Both the position numbers and the translations under genes were made by a program. Of a stretch of DNA of 64,000 nucleotides, positions 50,558 to 58,902 are shown in pieces; the stretch's first letter is position 1, and each line of letters starts with the position of its first letter. The stretch comes from DASVUC01 sp038237225 (GTDB lineage: Bacteria; Planctomycetota; Phycisphaerae; Tepidisphaerales; Tepidisphaeraceae). The notes beneath the pieces are model-generated. The model worked only from the letters and a program-made list of their open reading frames with translations. It did not search any database and was not told the origin of the DNA. The stretch is taken from positions 558,001 to 622,000 of the forward strand of contig JBBRYX010000001.1 in NCBI GenBank assembly GCA_038237225.1. The letters run 5' to 3'.

Positions 50558-50943
50558 CGTTCCTCCACACGATCAGCTGCATAAAACCGCGTACCGCGTC
50601 CGTCGCCAAACATCTCGTAAATCACCGACGACCTCTGATTCAACTTCGCCAGGAACCTTCTATCTTGATCAGACGGTCCAGTCGGGCGCGGATGCGTATG
50701 CCAGGCTAGAAGTACCACGCGCCGTCGAACGCCATCGATTTTGACGAATACCTCATCATAGGTCACCTCGAACTCGATGCCATCGGCACCACCACGAACA
50801 AGCAGGAGCTGACCTGAATCAACTCGCAACAGCGCCACTTCGCATCGGCGCATCCACGTGAATGCCTTCGCTTCATTAACGACCTCTGACCACGCCTCGG
50901 AGGCGGCAACTTCGCGCACCAAAGTGGCGGGCCGGATGTCCAT
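50554..50943 (-). CDS. JAB/JAMM-type metalloprotease-like protein
   Basis: A 129-residue protein. After a strand VALLRVDSGQLLLVRGG and a Glu-containing stretch comes VVLLAWHTHPRPTGPSDQDR: H82-x-H84-x6-S91-x2-D94, the zinc site of the JAMM fold with six instead of the usual seven residues between the second His and the Ser. JAMM proteins cleave isopeptide or peptide bonds next to ubiquitin-like or carrier proteins; a role in phage defence is also known for some. I place the ATG at 50943, 13 bases after the MoxR stop; an upstream in-frame start would overlap moxR. The zinc-binding motif seems complete. Confidence 0.75.
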   Translation of the reverse strand: MDIRPATLVREVAASEAWSEVVNEAKAFTWMRRCEVALLRVDSGQLLLVRGGADGIEFEVTYDEVFVKIDGVRRRVVLLAWHTHPRPTGPSDQDRRFLAKLNQRSSVIYEMFGDGRGTRFYAADRVEER

Positions 50944-50956
50944 GATATCTGCCGTC

Positions 50957-52048
50957 TCACGCCGCCGGCGCATCCTTCAGCATCTTCGACGCCTGCCTAT
51001 CCATCTCGTCATACTGCTGCTTCGGAATATGCTCCATCAACTTCTTCACAATCGTGTCGCTCTTCATCCCCTCCGCCTCCGCATTAAAATTCGTCACGAT
51101 CCGATGCCGCAACACCGGCAACGCAACCTGCCGAATATCCTCCGTCGAAACGTGATATCGCCCCTTCAGCAGCGCCCGAGCCTTCCCCGCCAAAATCAAA
51201 TACTGACTCGCTCTCGGCCCCGCTCCCCACGCCACATAATCCTCCACAAACTTCGGCACCCCACCCTCCGTCTTCCGCGTCAATCTCGAAAACTGCAACG
51301 CATACCGAATCACATGATCCGCCACCGGCACTTTCCTCACCACATCCTGCAGCGCGAGCACCTCATCCCCGCTCAGCACGTTCTGCAAATCCACACCCCG
51401 CCCCGCCGTCGTCAGTCGCACGATCTGAAACTCTTCCTCTTCCGTCGGATACCCCACATTAATGTTGAACATGAACCGATCCAGCTGCGCCTCCGGCAGC
51501 GGATACGTCCCCTCCTGCTCGATCGGATTCTGCGTCGCCAGCACAAAGAACGGCTGCTGCAGCCGATGCATTTTCCCACCCGCCGTCACCTGGTGCTCCT
51601 GCATCGCCTCCAAAAGCGCCGCCTGCGTCTTCGGCGGCGTCCGGTTAATCTCATCCGCCAGAATCATGTTTGAAAAAATCGGCCCCCGCACAAACCGCAA
51701 TTCCCGCCGACCCGTCGCCTTATCCTCCTCAATCACCTCCGTCCCCGTGATATCCGAAGGCATCAAGTCCGGCGTAAACTGGATCCGATTAAACGACAAC
51801 CCCAATGTCTTCGCCAACGTCGAGATCAACAAAGTCTTCGCCAACCCCGGCACCCCCACCAAAAGCGCATGCCCCTTACAAAACAGCGCAATCAGCAACT
51901 CCTCGATTACCAATTCCTGCCCCACAATCACCTTCCCCAGCTCCGCCTTTAAGTCATGATAAGCCTTCTGCAATTTCTCCACCGCCGCCAACTCATCCTG
52001 CGAAAGACTCGTCGCCGTCGGCTGCACAATCCCAATCTGATTTTCCAT
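50957..52048 (-). CDS. MoxR-type AAA+ ATPase
   Basis: A 363-residue protein. Walker A is LLVGVPGLAKTLL (about 63-75), Walker B MILADEINRTPPKTQAALLE, and sensor FVLATQNPIEQEGTYPLPEA with QLDRFMF, the MoxR signature. The C-terminal lid has RASQYLILAGKARALLKGR and TEDIRQVALPVLRHRI. It probably remodels or activates the DUF58/von Willebrand proteins encoded downstream. The ATG at 52048 is chosen from the family N-terminus; the frame extends 31 codons further without a clear ribosome site. It is divergent to mutM, with about 134 bases between. Confidence 0.93.
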   Translation of the reverse strand: MENQIGIVQPTATSLSQDELAAVEKLQKAYHDLKAELGKVIVGQELVIEELLIALFCKGHALLVGVPGLAKTLLISTLAKTLGLSFNRIQFTPDLMPSDITGTEVIEEDKATGRRELRFVRGPIFSNMILADEINRTPPKTQAALLEAMQEHQVTAGGKMHRLQQPFFVLATQNPIEQEGTYPLPEAQLDRFMFNINVGYPTEEEEFQIVRLTTAGRGVDLQNVLSGDEVLALQDVVRKVPVADHVIRYALQFSRLTRKTEGGVPKFVEDYVAWGAGPRASQYLILAGKARALLKGRYHVSTEDIRQVALPVLRHRIVTNFNAEAEGMKSDTIVKKLMEHIPKQQYDEMDRQASKMLKDAPAA

Positions 52049-52182
52049 GCCAACTCCAAATTTGACCCGAAGCCAACCGTGCCCACATGATTTCCGATGA
52101 AGGGTACGACCGGACGAATACAATCCTAGCCCCGCTGCCACGGACCCTCAAACCACAGACTCACGAAAGCGTACAAAGTTCC

Positions 52183-53076
52183 ATGCCAGAACTCCCCGAA
52201 GTCCAGACCATCGTAAACACCTTAGCCCCCGCGCTCACGGGCCGGCGAATCGTACGCATCGTCCACCTGCGCCCCGACATTGTCACCCCAATCGGCTTCG
52301 AGCTTCCCAAGCATCTGCAAGACCGCAAGATCAAATCGATTCACCGCCGCGCCAAGCGCATCGTCTTCACGCTCGACGACAACAACGCGTTCTACATTCA
52401 CCTTGGTATGTCTGGACGTCTGACGCTCGAAGCGCCTGATGAGCCGATCCCTCTCCACACTCATCTGATCGTCGAGACCGACTCCTCTTCCCGTAGCATG
52501 GGCGTCTCGCCCATGCATCCGCGCCCAAAACATGGGCGAGACGCCCATGCTTCGCGCAACACCCAACTCCGCTTCAAAGACCCCCGGCGCTTCGGCGGCA
52601 TCTTCTGGTTAGGCTCCGAATCCGCCGAAACCAACATCGGACCCGAACCCCTATCCCTCCGCGCAAAACATCTCGCCCCGCGCCTGGCCCGCACAAAACG
52701 CGCCATCAAAAACGCCCTCCTCGACCAACGCCTCATCGCCGGCCTGGGCAACATCTACGTCGACGAATCCCTACACGCCGCCAAAATCCACCCCCTCACC
52801 CGCGCCGACAAACTCAAGCCCGACCAGATCACCCGCCTCACCGAATCAATCAAACAAGTCCTCAACAAAGCCCTCAAACACCGCGGCAGCACCTTAAGAG
52901 ATTACGTCGACGCCCAAGGCGCCAAAGGCGACTTCCAACGCCTGCACAAAGTCTACAATCGCCAACGCCGCCCCTGCACCACCTGCAAAACCCCCATCAA
53001 AAAAATCGTCCTAGGCGCCCGCTCCACCTGCTTCTGCCCCAAGTGCCAGCAACGAAATCCGCTTCGACCCCCGTGA
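52183..53076 (+). CDS. mutM: Formamidopyrimidine-DNA glycosylase with an in-frame repeat insertion
   Basis: A 297-residue protein. The N-terminus is MPELPEVQTI with catalytic Pro2 and Glu3. RAKRIVF holds the catalytic-type Lys, then IHLGMSGRL. The H2TH domain is around LLDQRLIAGLGNIYVDESLH, and the zinc finger is CTTCKTP...FCPKCQQR. Thus the enzyme should excise 8-oxoguanine. Between THLIVETDSS and NTQLRFKDPRRFG there are about 20 extra residues (104-124, including SMGVSPM and HGRDAHAS) encoded by the palindromic repeat at 52493-52553; homologues have a short turn there. The frame is preserved, so the enzyme is probably functional. Confidence 0.92.
   Translation: MPELPEVQTIVNTLAPALTGRRIVRIVHLRPDIVTPIGFELPKHLQDRKIKSIHRRAKRIVFTLDDNNAFYIHLGMSGRLTLEAPDEPIPLHTHLIVETDSSSRSMGVSPMHPRPKHGRDAHASRNTQLRFKDPRRFGGIFWLGSESAETNIGPEPLSLRAKHLAPRLARTKRAIKNALLDQRLIAGLGNIYVDESLHAAKIHPLTRADKLKPDQITRLTESIKQVLNKALKHRGSTLRDYVDAQGAKGDFQRLHKVYNRQRRPCTTCKTPIKKIVLGARSTCFCPKCQQRNPLRPP
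52493..52553. repeat. Paired CATGGGCG hairpin repeat inside mutM
   Basis: Two 23-base arms (52493-52515 and 52531-52553) are inverse with one mismatch. Each is itself a hairpin, CATGGGCG TCT CGCCCATG. They enclose a 15-base loop. The element is read in frame by mutM. A second copy with perfect arms lies at 57214-57272. Confidence 0.9.
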
Positions 53077-53173
53077 CAAAGATCACCAACCCCACTCCCG
53101 CGTACAACTCTCCCCCATCGCAAACACTTCCTCGCCCCCCACGCTCCGCAGGCCAAGCGTGTCCCTTCGTCCC

Positions 53174-53194
53174 CTTCTTGCCTCTTGCCTCTTG
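53174..53194. repeat. Heptamer array, CCTCTTG type, short
   Basis: CTTCTTG, CCTCTTG, CCTCTTG, then CCCCTTC, upstream of the PilT-like gene. GTCCCTTCGT precedes it as at the array 44033-44053. Confidence 0.6.
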
Positions 53195-53271
53195 CCCCTT
53201 CCCTCTCCCCCTCCCCAACCCCACAATCTATACTGCACCCACACCCCTCACCTCTCTTTCCAAAGGGCAAC

Positions 53272-54414
53272 ATGGACTTCGCCAAACTCCTACGCTTCGC
53301 CGCCGACCACGACGCCTCCGACATCCACATCCAGGCCGGTCTCCCCGCCTCCTTCCGCATCGGTGGCATCATCCGAACCTCCGACCAGCCCCCACTCACC
53401 GAAGAAGAAGTCCACAACTTCATCACCTCCATGGCCCCGCCACGCATGCGCGAAAACTCCGACGAACGCATGATCGCAGGCCTCGATTTCTCCTACGCAC
53501 TCCCCGGCGTCTCACGATTCCGATGCTCCGCCTACCGACAGCTTGGCCTCCCCGGTATCGCCATGCGCCTCATCAAAAGCAAAATCCGCAATCTCGAAGA
53601 ACTCCACATGCCCCCCGTCATCGCCGAGATCGCCCTCTCACATCGCGGACTCACACTCGTCACCGGAACCACCGGCTCCGGTAAATCCACCACACTCGCC
53701 GCAATGATCGACCTCATCAACCAGCACCACTCCTGCAAGATCATCACCATCGAAGACCCCATCGAATACCTCCACACCCCCAGGCTCGCCCTCATCGCCC
53801 AACTCGAAGTCGGCACCGACACGCCCACCTTCGAACAAGCCCTGCGCCAATCCCTACGCCAGGATCCCGACGTCGTCCTCGTCGGCGAGCTGCGCGATAT
53901 GGACACCCTCCGCATCGCACTCCGCGCCGCCGACACCGGCCACCAGGTCTTCTCCACCGTCCACTCCGCAAGCGCCCCACAAACCATCGAACGCATCATC
54001 GCCATGTTCCCACCCAGCGAACACAAACTCCTCCTCACGCAACTCGCCGGAAACCTCGAAGCCATCATCTCCCAAAGACTCGTCATCTGCCGCGACGGCT
54101 CCAGAAGACCTGCCACCGAAATCCTCCGCGGCGGACCCGTCCCAACCAAATACATCCTCGAAGGCCGCGCCCTCGAACTCGGCGACTACATCAAATCCGC
54201 CGGCGCCGGCCAACACACCTTCGACCAGGATCTCCTCACCCTCCACCGCCAGGAACTCATCAGCAACCAGGAAGCCCTCGTCAACGCAACCAACCGCGAA
54301 GCCCTAACCATGGCACTCAGAGGCATCGGAAAAACCAGCGAACCCACAACTCAACAATCCAAACCCCCTCAACCCATGCCCCGCCCCGCCCCCAACATCA
54401 ATCACACTCACTAA
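53272..54414 (+). CDS. PilT-like twitching motility ATPase
   Basis: A 380-residue protein. N-terminal PAS-like domain with HDASDIHIQAGLPASFRI. Walker A VTGTTGSGKSTTLA (K138), Asp box TIEDPIEYLH, Walker B DPDVVLVGELRD, His box TGHQVFSTVHSASAPQT: the complete set of the PilT/PilU/GspE family. LAGNLEAIISQRLV matches PilT-type retraction ATPases. The C-terminal tail is Pro/Gln-rich. It would power pilus retraction or a related secretion device. No other pilus gene is adjacent, but a prepilin-like protein lies at 59786. The ATG is preferred because DxxASDIH lies ~15 residues in, as in PilT. Confidence 0.88.
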   Translation: MDFAKLLRFAADHDASDIHIQAGLPASFRIGGIIRTSDQPPLTEEEVHNFITSMAPPRMRENSDERMIAGLDFSYALPGVSRFRCSAYRQLGLPGIAMRLIKSKIRNLEELHMPPVIAEIALSHRGLTLVTGTTGSGKSTTLAAMIDLINQHHSCKIITIEDPIEYLHTPRLALIAQLEVGTDTPTFEQALRQSLRQDPDVVLVGELRDMDTLRIALRAADTGHQVFSTVHSASAPQTIERIIAMFPPSEHKLLLTQLAGNLEAIISQRLVICRDGSRRPATEILRGGPVPTKYILEGRALELGDYIKSAGAGQHTFDQDLLTLHRQELISNQEALVNATNREALTMALRGIGKTSEPTTQQSKPPQPMPRPAPNINHTH

Positions 54415-54427
54415 CCCTGCTTCACCT

Positions 54428-55486
54428 ATGAATCGAGCAAATCCACGAAACAACGACAGGTTTAGCCGCCCGGCGCAAGCCCGCGGTCCAGTCACCCACC
54501 GCATCGCCCTCGATCGCCGCCTCCAAGTCTTCGTCATCGCCGCAATCTTGCTCCTCGGCGCCATCGTCGCCATCGTTCACTTCACCCGCCAATATCGCCG
54601 GCAGCCCTCGCCCTCCCCCTCGCCCTCCACCACCGCCCCGCAACCCGAAGCCACGCTCTCCAAATCCCGCGAGCCTTCACAACAAATTTCCCCCGTATCC
54701 GTCGACCTCGTCCTCGGCAATCCCAGTTCCGCCACGACCGATCCCACCAACCGCACCAACTATCTCATGATCAAGCCCTACTACGCCCTCAGCTACAACG
54801 AGCTAAAAGGAATCCCCAACTGGGTCAGTTGGCGCCTCACGAAACTCGACCTCGGCTCCGCGCCCCGCAAGCAACTCTTCGACCCCGATCCAACCCTCCC
54901 AAAAAACTTCTACCACGTCACCCATCGCAATTATTCCGGCTCCGGCTTCGATCGCGGTCACCTCTGCCCCCACTCCGACCGCGCCGCCAACGAAGAAATG
55001 AGCTTCTCCACCTTCATCATGACCAACATCATCCCCCAGGCCCCCAACGTGAACCAGAAAGCCTGGGCCAACCTCGAAGACTATTGCCGTTCCCTCGTCC
55101 GCCGCGATCGCGATCGCCTCTACATCATCACCGGCCCGGCCGGTCAAGGCGGAATCGGGTCAGCCGGACCCAAAACCACACTCGCCGCCGGCAAGGTCAC
55201 CGTCCCCGCCGAGTGCTGGAAAATAATCGTCATCGTCCCCGAAGCGCAGAGCGAAGACGACCTCGCCAAGATCACAATCAACACCCGCGTCATCGCCGTC
55301 CGCATGCCCAACGACAACGACGCCGTCAGTTCCGACTGGGCCAAATACCGCACCACCCCCGCCAACATCGAGCAGCGCACCGGCTTCAAATTCTTCGACC
55401 GAACAGCCCCCGAGATCGCCGACAAACTTCGCCAGAAACTCGACACCGCCCGCATCTCAAGCGCTTCCGTCCCCAACCTCAACTAA
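54428..55486 (+). CDS. Membrane-anchored DNA/RNA non-specific endonuclease (NucA-like)
   Basis: A 352-residue protein. One N-terminal hydrophobic helix (VFVIAAILLLGAIVAIVHF) anchors it. A Pro/Ser linker follows. From about residue 110 the NucA/NUC1 domain: NYLMIKPYYALSYNELKGIP, FDRGHLCPHSDR (DRGH with general-base H178), TNIIPQAPNVNQKAW (Mg2+ ligand N209), LYIITGPAG, PAECWKIIVIV. Thus an extracytoplasmic nuclease is likely. The next gene, 5 bases after the stop, is an evident NuiA-type inhibitor. A shared transcript from here is expected. Confidence 0.9.
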   Translation: MNRANPRNNDRFSRPAQARGPVTHRIALDRRLQVFVIAAILLLGAIVAIVHFTRQYRRQPSPSPSPSTTAPQPEATLSKSREPSQQISPVSVDLVLGNPSSATTDPTNRTNYLMIKPYYALSYNELKGIPNWVSWRLTKLDLGSAPRKQLFDPDPTLPKNFYHVTHRNYSGSGFDRGHLCPHSDRAANEEMSFSTFIMTNIIPQAPNVNQKAWANLEDYCRSLVRRDRDRLYIITGPAGQGGIGSAGPKTTLAAGKVTVPAECWKIIVIVPEAQSEDDLAKITINTRVIAVRMPNDNDAVSSDWAKYRTTPANIEQRTGFKFFDRTAPEIADKLRQKLDTARISSASVPNLN

Positions 55487-55491
55487 ACCCG

Positions 55492-55824
55492 ATGACCGAC
55501 CCACTCGACATCCTCCGCAAAGCCGCCGAAGGGCTTCTCTACCCCAGCGAGTCGGATGTCCCTTTCGATGTCATCCAATCCCCTTCCGCAAAAGACATCA
55601 TCAAAGCCCGCCCCTTCAAAGAACAATCTCTCGACGATTTCTTCCGCGAGCTTCTCACCACCGAAGATGCCGACCGCTACCGCGCACTCCGCAAGTCCCT
55701 CGAATCTCTCCTCAAAAACCCCAGGGTCCTCCGCATCGGCGCCCGCACCGTCGATGTCTACATCGTCGGCCAAACCCCTCGCGGCGACGTCGCCGGTCTC
55801 CACACCCAGTCCATCGAAACCTAA
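55492..55824 (+). CDS. NuiA-like nuclease inhibitor
   Basis: A 110-residue protein. It resembles the Anabaena NucA inhibitor NuiA: DILRKAAEGLLYPSESDVPF at the N-terminus, LDDFFRELLTTED, ESLLKNPRVLRIG, and the C-terminal strand VDVYIVGQTPRGDVAGLHTQ followed by SIET. The ending (A/D)G..T..(I/V)ET is the part that occupies the nuclease site in NuiA. It follows the NucA-like gene by 5 bases, so it should protect the cell from that nuclease. No signal peptide, so inhibition takes place in the cytoplasm, before export. Confidence 0.88.
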   Translation: MTDPLDILRKAAEGLLYPSESDVPFDVIQSPSAKDIIKARPFKEQSLDDFFRELLTTEDADRYRALRKSLESLLKNPRVLRIGARTVDVYIVGQTPRGDVAGLHTQSIET

Positions 55825-55876
55825 TGTGCACCGTTCCCATCGACAAATCACCCTCTTCTGTCGATAAATCCCATAC

Positions 55877-57217
55877 ATGACCGTCGACGAAGCCCTCCAA
55901 CAAGCCCTCACCCTCCACCGCGCCAATAAGCTCAACGAGGCCGAGCAGATCTACCGCGCCGTCCTCCAGCAGACCCGCCACCCCGCCGCCATGCACCTCC
56001 TCGGCGTCATCCTCCACCAGCGCGGCCAGTTCCTCCCCGCCCGAGATCTCATCGAACAAGCCCTTCAACTGGACCCCAATGACTTCGCCGCCCACAACAA
56101 TCTCGCCGAAGTTTATAAAAACCTCGGCGAGTTTGAAAAAGCCCTCCAGTGCTCCAACCGCGCTCTCGAGCTGAATCATCAGTTCGGCCCCGCCCACACC
56201 AGCATTGCCGAAAACCTCATGAACCTCGGCAAGGTCGCCGAAGCCGCCGATCACACCCACCGCTCGATCGCGCTCGTCCCCAACGATCCCAACGCCCACG
56301 TTATCCGCGCCCGCCACCTCCTTCTCACCGGCCAACTCTCCCGCGCCTGGCCCGAGTACGAATGGCGACTCCACAAATTCCCCCACCTCCGCCGCCAGCT
56401 TCCCATGCCCCGCTGGACCGGCGGCAAAATCGCGGGTCACTCCATCCTCCTCACCGCCGAGCAAGGCTTCGGCGACGCCCTCCAGTTCGCCCGCTACGCC
56501 AACGTCCTCGCCGACCGCGATGCCGAAGTCTACGTCGAATGCCACGCCGAATTAAAACGCCTCATGCAGCGCGTCGCCGGCGTCGTCTCGGTCATCGCCG
56601 TCAACGAAACCCTCCCACGCTGCGAATACCACATCCCGTTGCCGAGCCTCCCGCTCGCCCTCAACACCACGATCAAAACCATCCCCGCCGAGATCCCCTA
56701 CATCACCGCCCACCCCAAGCTCGCCGAAGCCTGGGGCGACATGATCAAGACCGACCCAAAGCGTCGGCTGAAAGTCGGTCTCGCCTGGGCCGGCCGCCGC
56801 ACCCACGAGCAAGATAAGTTCCGCTCCTGCCCCCTGGAACTCATCGCCAGTCTAGGCGACGTCGATCAAGTCACCTTCTACAGCCTTCAGAAAGGCGCCG
56901 AAACCACCAGCACCCCAGGCCTCAACCTCATCGACCGCACCGCCCGCATGTCCGACTTCGCCGACACCGCGGGCCTCATCGCCAACCTCGACCTCGTCAT
57001 CACCGTCGACACCGCCGTCGCCCACCTCGCCGGCGCCATGGGCAAACCCGTCTGGATCATGCTCCCCTTCGCCCCCGAATGGCGCTGGATGCTCCAGCGC
57101 GAAGATTCCCCCTGGTATCCCACCGCCAAACTTTTCCGACAGCCCGCCCCCAACGATTGGCCCCCCGTCATCGACCGCATCAAACAAGAACTCCGCTCAT
57201 TCCAACCTCCCCCGTAG
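55877..57217 (+). CDS. TPR protein with a GT9/heptosyltransferase-like C-terminal domain
   Basis: A 446-residue protein. Residues 1-~165 are tetratricopeptide repeats (ALTLHRANKLNEAEQIYRAV, LIEQALQLDPNDFAAHNNLA, ALQCSNRALELNHQFGPAHT). Residues ~185-440 look like a GT-B type domain: LLTAEQGFGDALQFARYANVL, VGLAWAGRRTHEQDKFRSCP, LVITVDTAVAHLAGAMGKPV, VWIMLPFAPEWRW. This combination occurs in planctomycete and alphaproteobacterial TPR-GT proteins. It could add or bind a sugar. The stop TAG at 57215-57217 is formed by a palindromic repeat. It converges with recX. Confidence 0.8.
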   Translation: MTVDEALQQALTLHRANKLNEAEQIYRAVLQQTRHPAAMHLLGVILHQRGQFLPARDLIEQALQLDPNDFAAHNNLAEVYKNLGEFEKALQCSNRALELNHQFGPAHTSIAENLMNLGKVAEAADHTHRSIALVPNDPNAHVIRARHLLLTGQLSRAWPEYEWRLHKFPHLRRQLPMPRWTGGKIAGHSILLTAEQGFGDALQFARYANVLADRDAEVYVECHAELKRLMQRVAGVVSVIAVNETLPRCEYHIPLPSLPLALNTTIKTIPAEIPYITAHPKLAEAWGDMIKTDPKRRLKVGLAWAGRRTHEQDKFRSCPLELIASLGDVDQVTFYSLQKGAETTSTPGLNLIDRTARMSDFADTAGLIANLDLVITVDTAVAHLAGAMGKPVWIMLPFAPEWRWMLQREDSPWYPTAKLFRQPAPNDWPPVIDRIKQELRSFQPPP

Positions 57218-57272
57218 CATGGGCGTCTCGCCCATGTTCCGCCGCTCGGCATGGGCGAGACGCCCATGCTAC
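57214..57272. repeat. Paired CATGGGCG hairpin repeat carrying the stop codons of two convergent genes
   Basis: Arms 57214-57236 and 57250-57272 are perfect 23-base inverse repeats, each with an inner 8-bp hairpin, around a 13-base loop. The element starts GTAG and ends CTAC, giving TAG as stop of the plus-strand TPR gene (57215-57217) and, on the minus strand, TAG as stop of recX (57269-57271). Confidence 0.95.
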
Positions 57273-57904
57273 GAATCATCCCCGAGCACCTCATCAATCA
57301 CCGGCTTGATCGTGTCATAATCAAATCCCCTCCTCTGCAACATTCCTGCCAGCCTTCGACGCGCCACTACCGGCTCCAACCGCTTCAACCTCCCCGCCTG
57401 CTTCTCCGCCAACTTCCGCGCCGCCGCCACGTTATCCACGCTCCCATAAACATCCTCCATCGCCCGCGAAGCCACCTCCCGGCTCACGCCCGCCCGTATC
57501 AGCTCCATCAACGCCCGCCGCGGCCCATGCTGTTTATGCTGCGCCGCCGACATTGCCTTCGTTTTCGCAAACCGCTCATCATCCAGATACCCCAGCCGAG
57601 TGAGATCCCCAATCACCGCCTCGATCACTTCGTTCCCCCACTCCTTGCGTGAAAGCTTCCGCCGGATCTCGCTCGTGCCATGCAGCCGCGACTCGAGCAG
57701 CTTAATCGCCGAATCAAAACACTCCTGCTTCACCTCCCCAAGCTGGATCTCCCGCACCTGCTCGTCGCTCAATTCCAACCCCTCGCGCAGCCGAAACCGC
57801 GCCACCACGTTCACGTTGCACCCGAATGCGAACGCGCCATCGAGATGGATATTCCGCCGGTTCCCCCGCCGTCTCTGCTCCGAAATTCTCGTAACCTTCG
57901 GCAT
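57269..57904 (-). CDS. recX: RecX-family regulatory protein
   Basis: A 211-residue protein of three-helix repeats. LLESRLHGTSEIRRKLSRKE, VIEAVIGDLTRLGYLDDERF (the RecX signature LGYLDD.RF), KQHGPRRALMELIRAGVSRE and DNVAAARKLAEKQ match the family. The extra N-terminal ~60 residues form a beta region (RNIHLDGAFAFGCNVNVVAR) as in some longer RecX proteins. It would bind RecA filaments and limit recombination. The stop codon lies in the palindromic repeat shared with the TPR gene. recA is not in the window. Confidence 0.88.
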   Translation of the reverse strand: MPKVTRISEQRRRGNRRNIHLDGAFAFGCNVNVVARFRLREGLELSDEQVREIQLGEVKQECFDSAIKLLESRLHGTSEIRRKLSRKEWGNEVIEAVIGDLTRLGYLDDERFAKTKAMSAAQHKQHGPRRALMELIRAGVSREVASRAMEDVYGSVDNVAAARKLAEKQAGRLKRLEPVVARRRLAGMLQRRGFDYDTIKPVIDEVLGDDS

Positions 57905-57929
57905 CTTCCCCCATTCTACACGCGCTTCA

Positions 57930-58853
57930 TCACTTCTTCCGCAATTCCCCGAGCCGCTTGAAACACCTCACATAAAAATTGGGCTCCTCATTCACCACCT
58001 CCGGCGGATTCCCCGACCAATTGCACACGATCACGAGCCCCTTCCCCAGCGGCGCTTGATACACCAGATAGAAATCCGCGTCCGTATCGATCTTCTGAAA
58101 CGGAAACACCATGTCCGCCGTCGACTGGAGCTTTACGAGCGCCTTCACATCATCCTTGAAATGCCCGTTCACTCCATTCGGCGCGCATCTCCACTTCCCC
58201 TCATCCGTCAGATCCTTCATCAATGGATCTTCCTTCCCCACCACCTCCACCTCCTGCGCCTGCCCAGCATAACCATACTGTCCCTCCTTCAACCCAATCA
58301 GATTGTTCAACAGTTCCGTGCATCCCGGATTGTTCACTCCGACCGGCCCGACCCAAAGCAAACCCACACCTTCCTCAACCGCCTTGGTCAATCCCGCCAA
58401 CACCTCATCTTTTATGTTCGGCGCGCGATACGCCACCATCACATCCAGCGATTTCAAGGATTCCAGATCATCCGCGCGCATCACCTCTCCCTTCGCATCC
58501 GGAAACTTCTCCGCGATCATTTTCTTCATGTCCTCATCGTCCTGCGAATCCGGCTCAATCAGCGGAATCAACTGCACCGATGCATCATGAAGCTTCTCGA
58601 CAATATCCGCGTGGTCGTACCCATAGGGCCTCCCCAACTTGCTCGGCCCCGTTGCGGTGTACAAACTCACGACAAACCCCACCCGCAGCTTATGCCCCGC
58701 ATCGTCCGCCTTCGCGGCTTCCGCGGGATGGCTCTCCGACCCCTGGGTTGTCGACTGCGTCGTGGCTTTCGTCGCAGCCTCCGCGCCCAGCGCACTCGCG
58801 CTGCCCAAAAGCAGCACACACGCCATCCCCGCCAACACTCGAATCACGCCCAT
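57930..58853 (-). CDS. Secreted hypothetical protein, ThuA/amidotransferase-like, paralogue A
   Basis: A 307-residue protein with a signal peptide (GMACVLLLGSASALGAEA). After a Thr/Gln-rich linker it reads LRVGFVVSLYTATGPSKLGR, PYGYDHADIVEKLHDASVQL, IPLIEPDSQDDEDMKKMIAE and DVMVAYRAPNIKDEVLAGLT, with VGLLWVGPVGVNNPGCT, alternating strands and helices of a Rossmann-like ThuA/amidotransferase-type fold. No catalytic site is evident. A close relative is encoded next to it (58903-59775), in tandem. Confidence 0.6.
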   Translation of the reverse strand: MGVIRVLAGMACVLLLGSASALGAEAATKATTQSTTQGSESHPAEAAKADDAGHKLRVGFVVSLYTATGPSKLGRPYGYDHADIVEKLHDASVQLIPLIEPDSQDDEDMKKMIAEKFPDAKGEVMRADDLESLKSLDVMVAYRAPNIKDEVLAGLTKAVEEGVGLLWVGPVGVNNPGCTELLNNLIGLKEGQYGYAGQAQEVEVVGKEDPLMKDLTDEGKWRCAPNGVNGHFKDDVKALVKLQSTADMVFPFQKIDTDADFYLVYQAPLGKGLVIVCNWSGNPPEVVNEEPNFYVRCFKRLGELRKK

Positions 58854-58902
58854 ATTGATTGCTCCCTGACGATCCGCGTACGCCCGTTGCGCTTTCGGAC
58901 AT

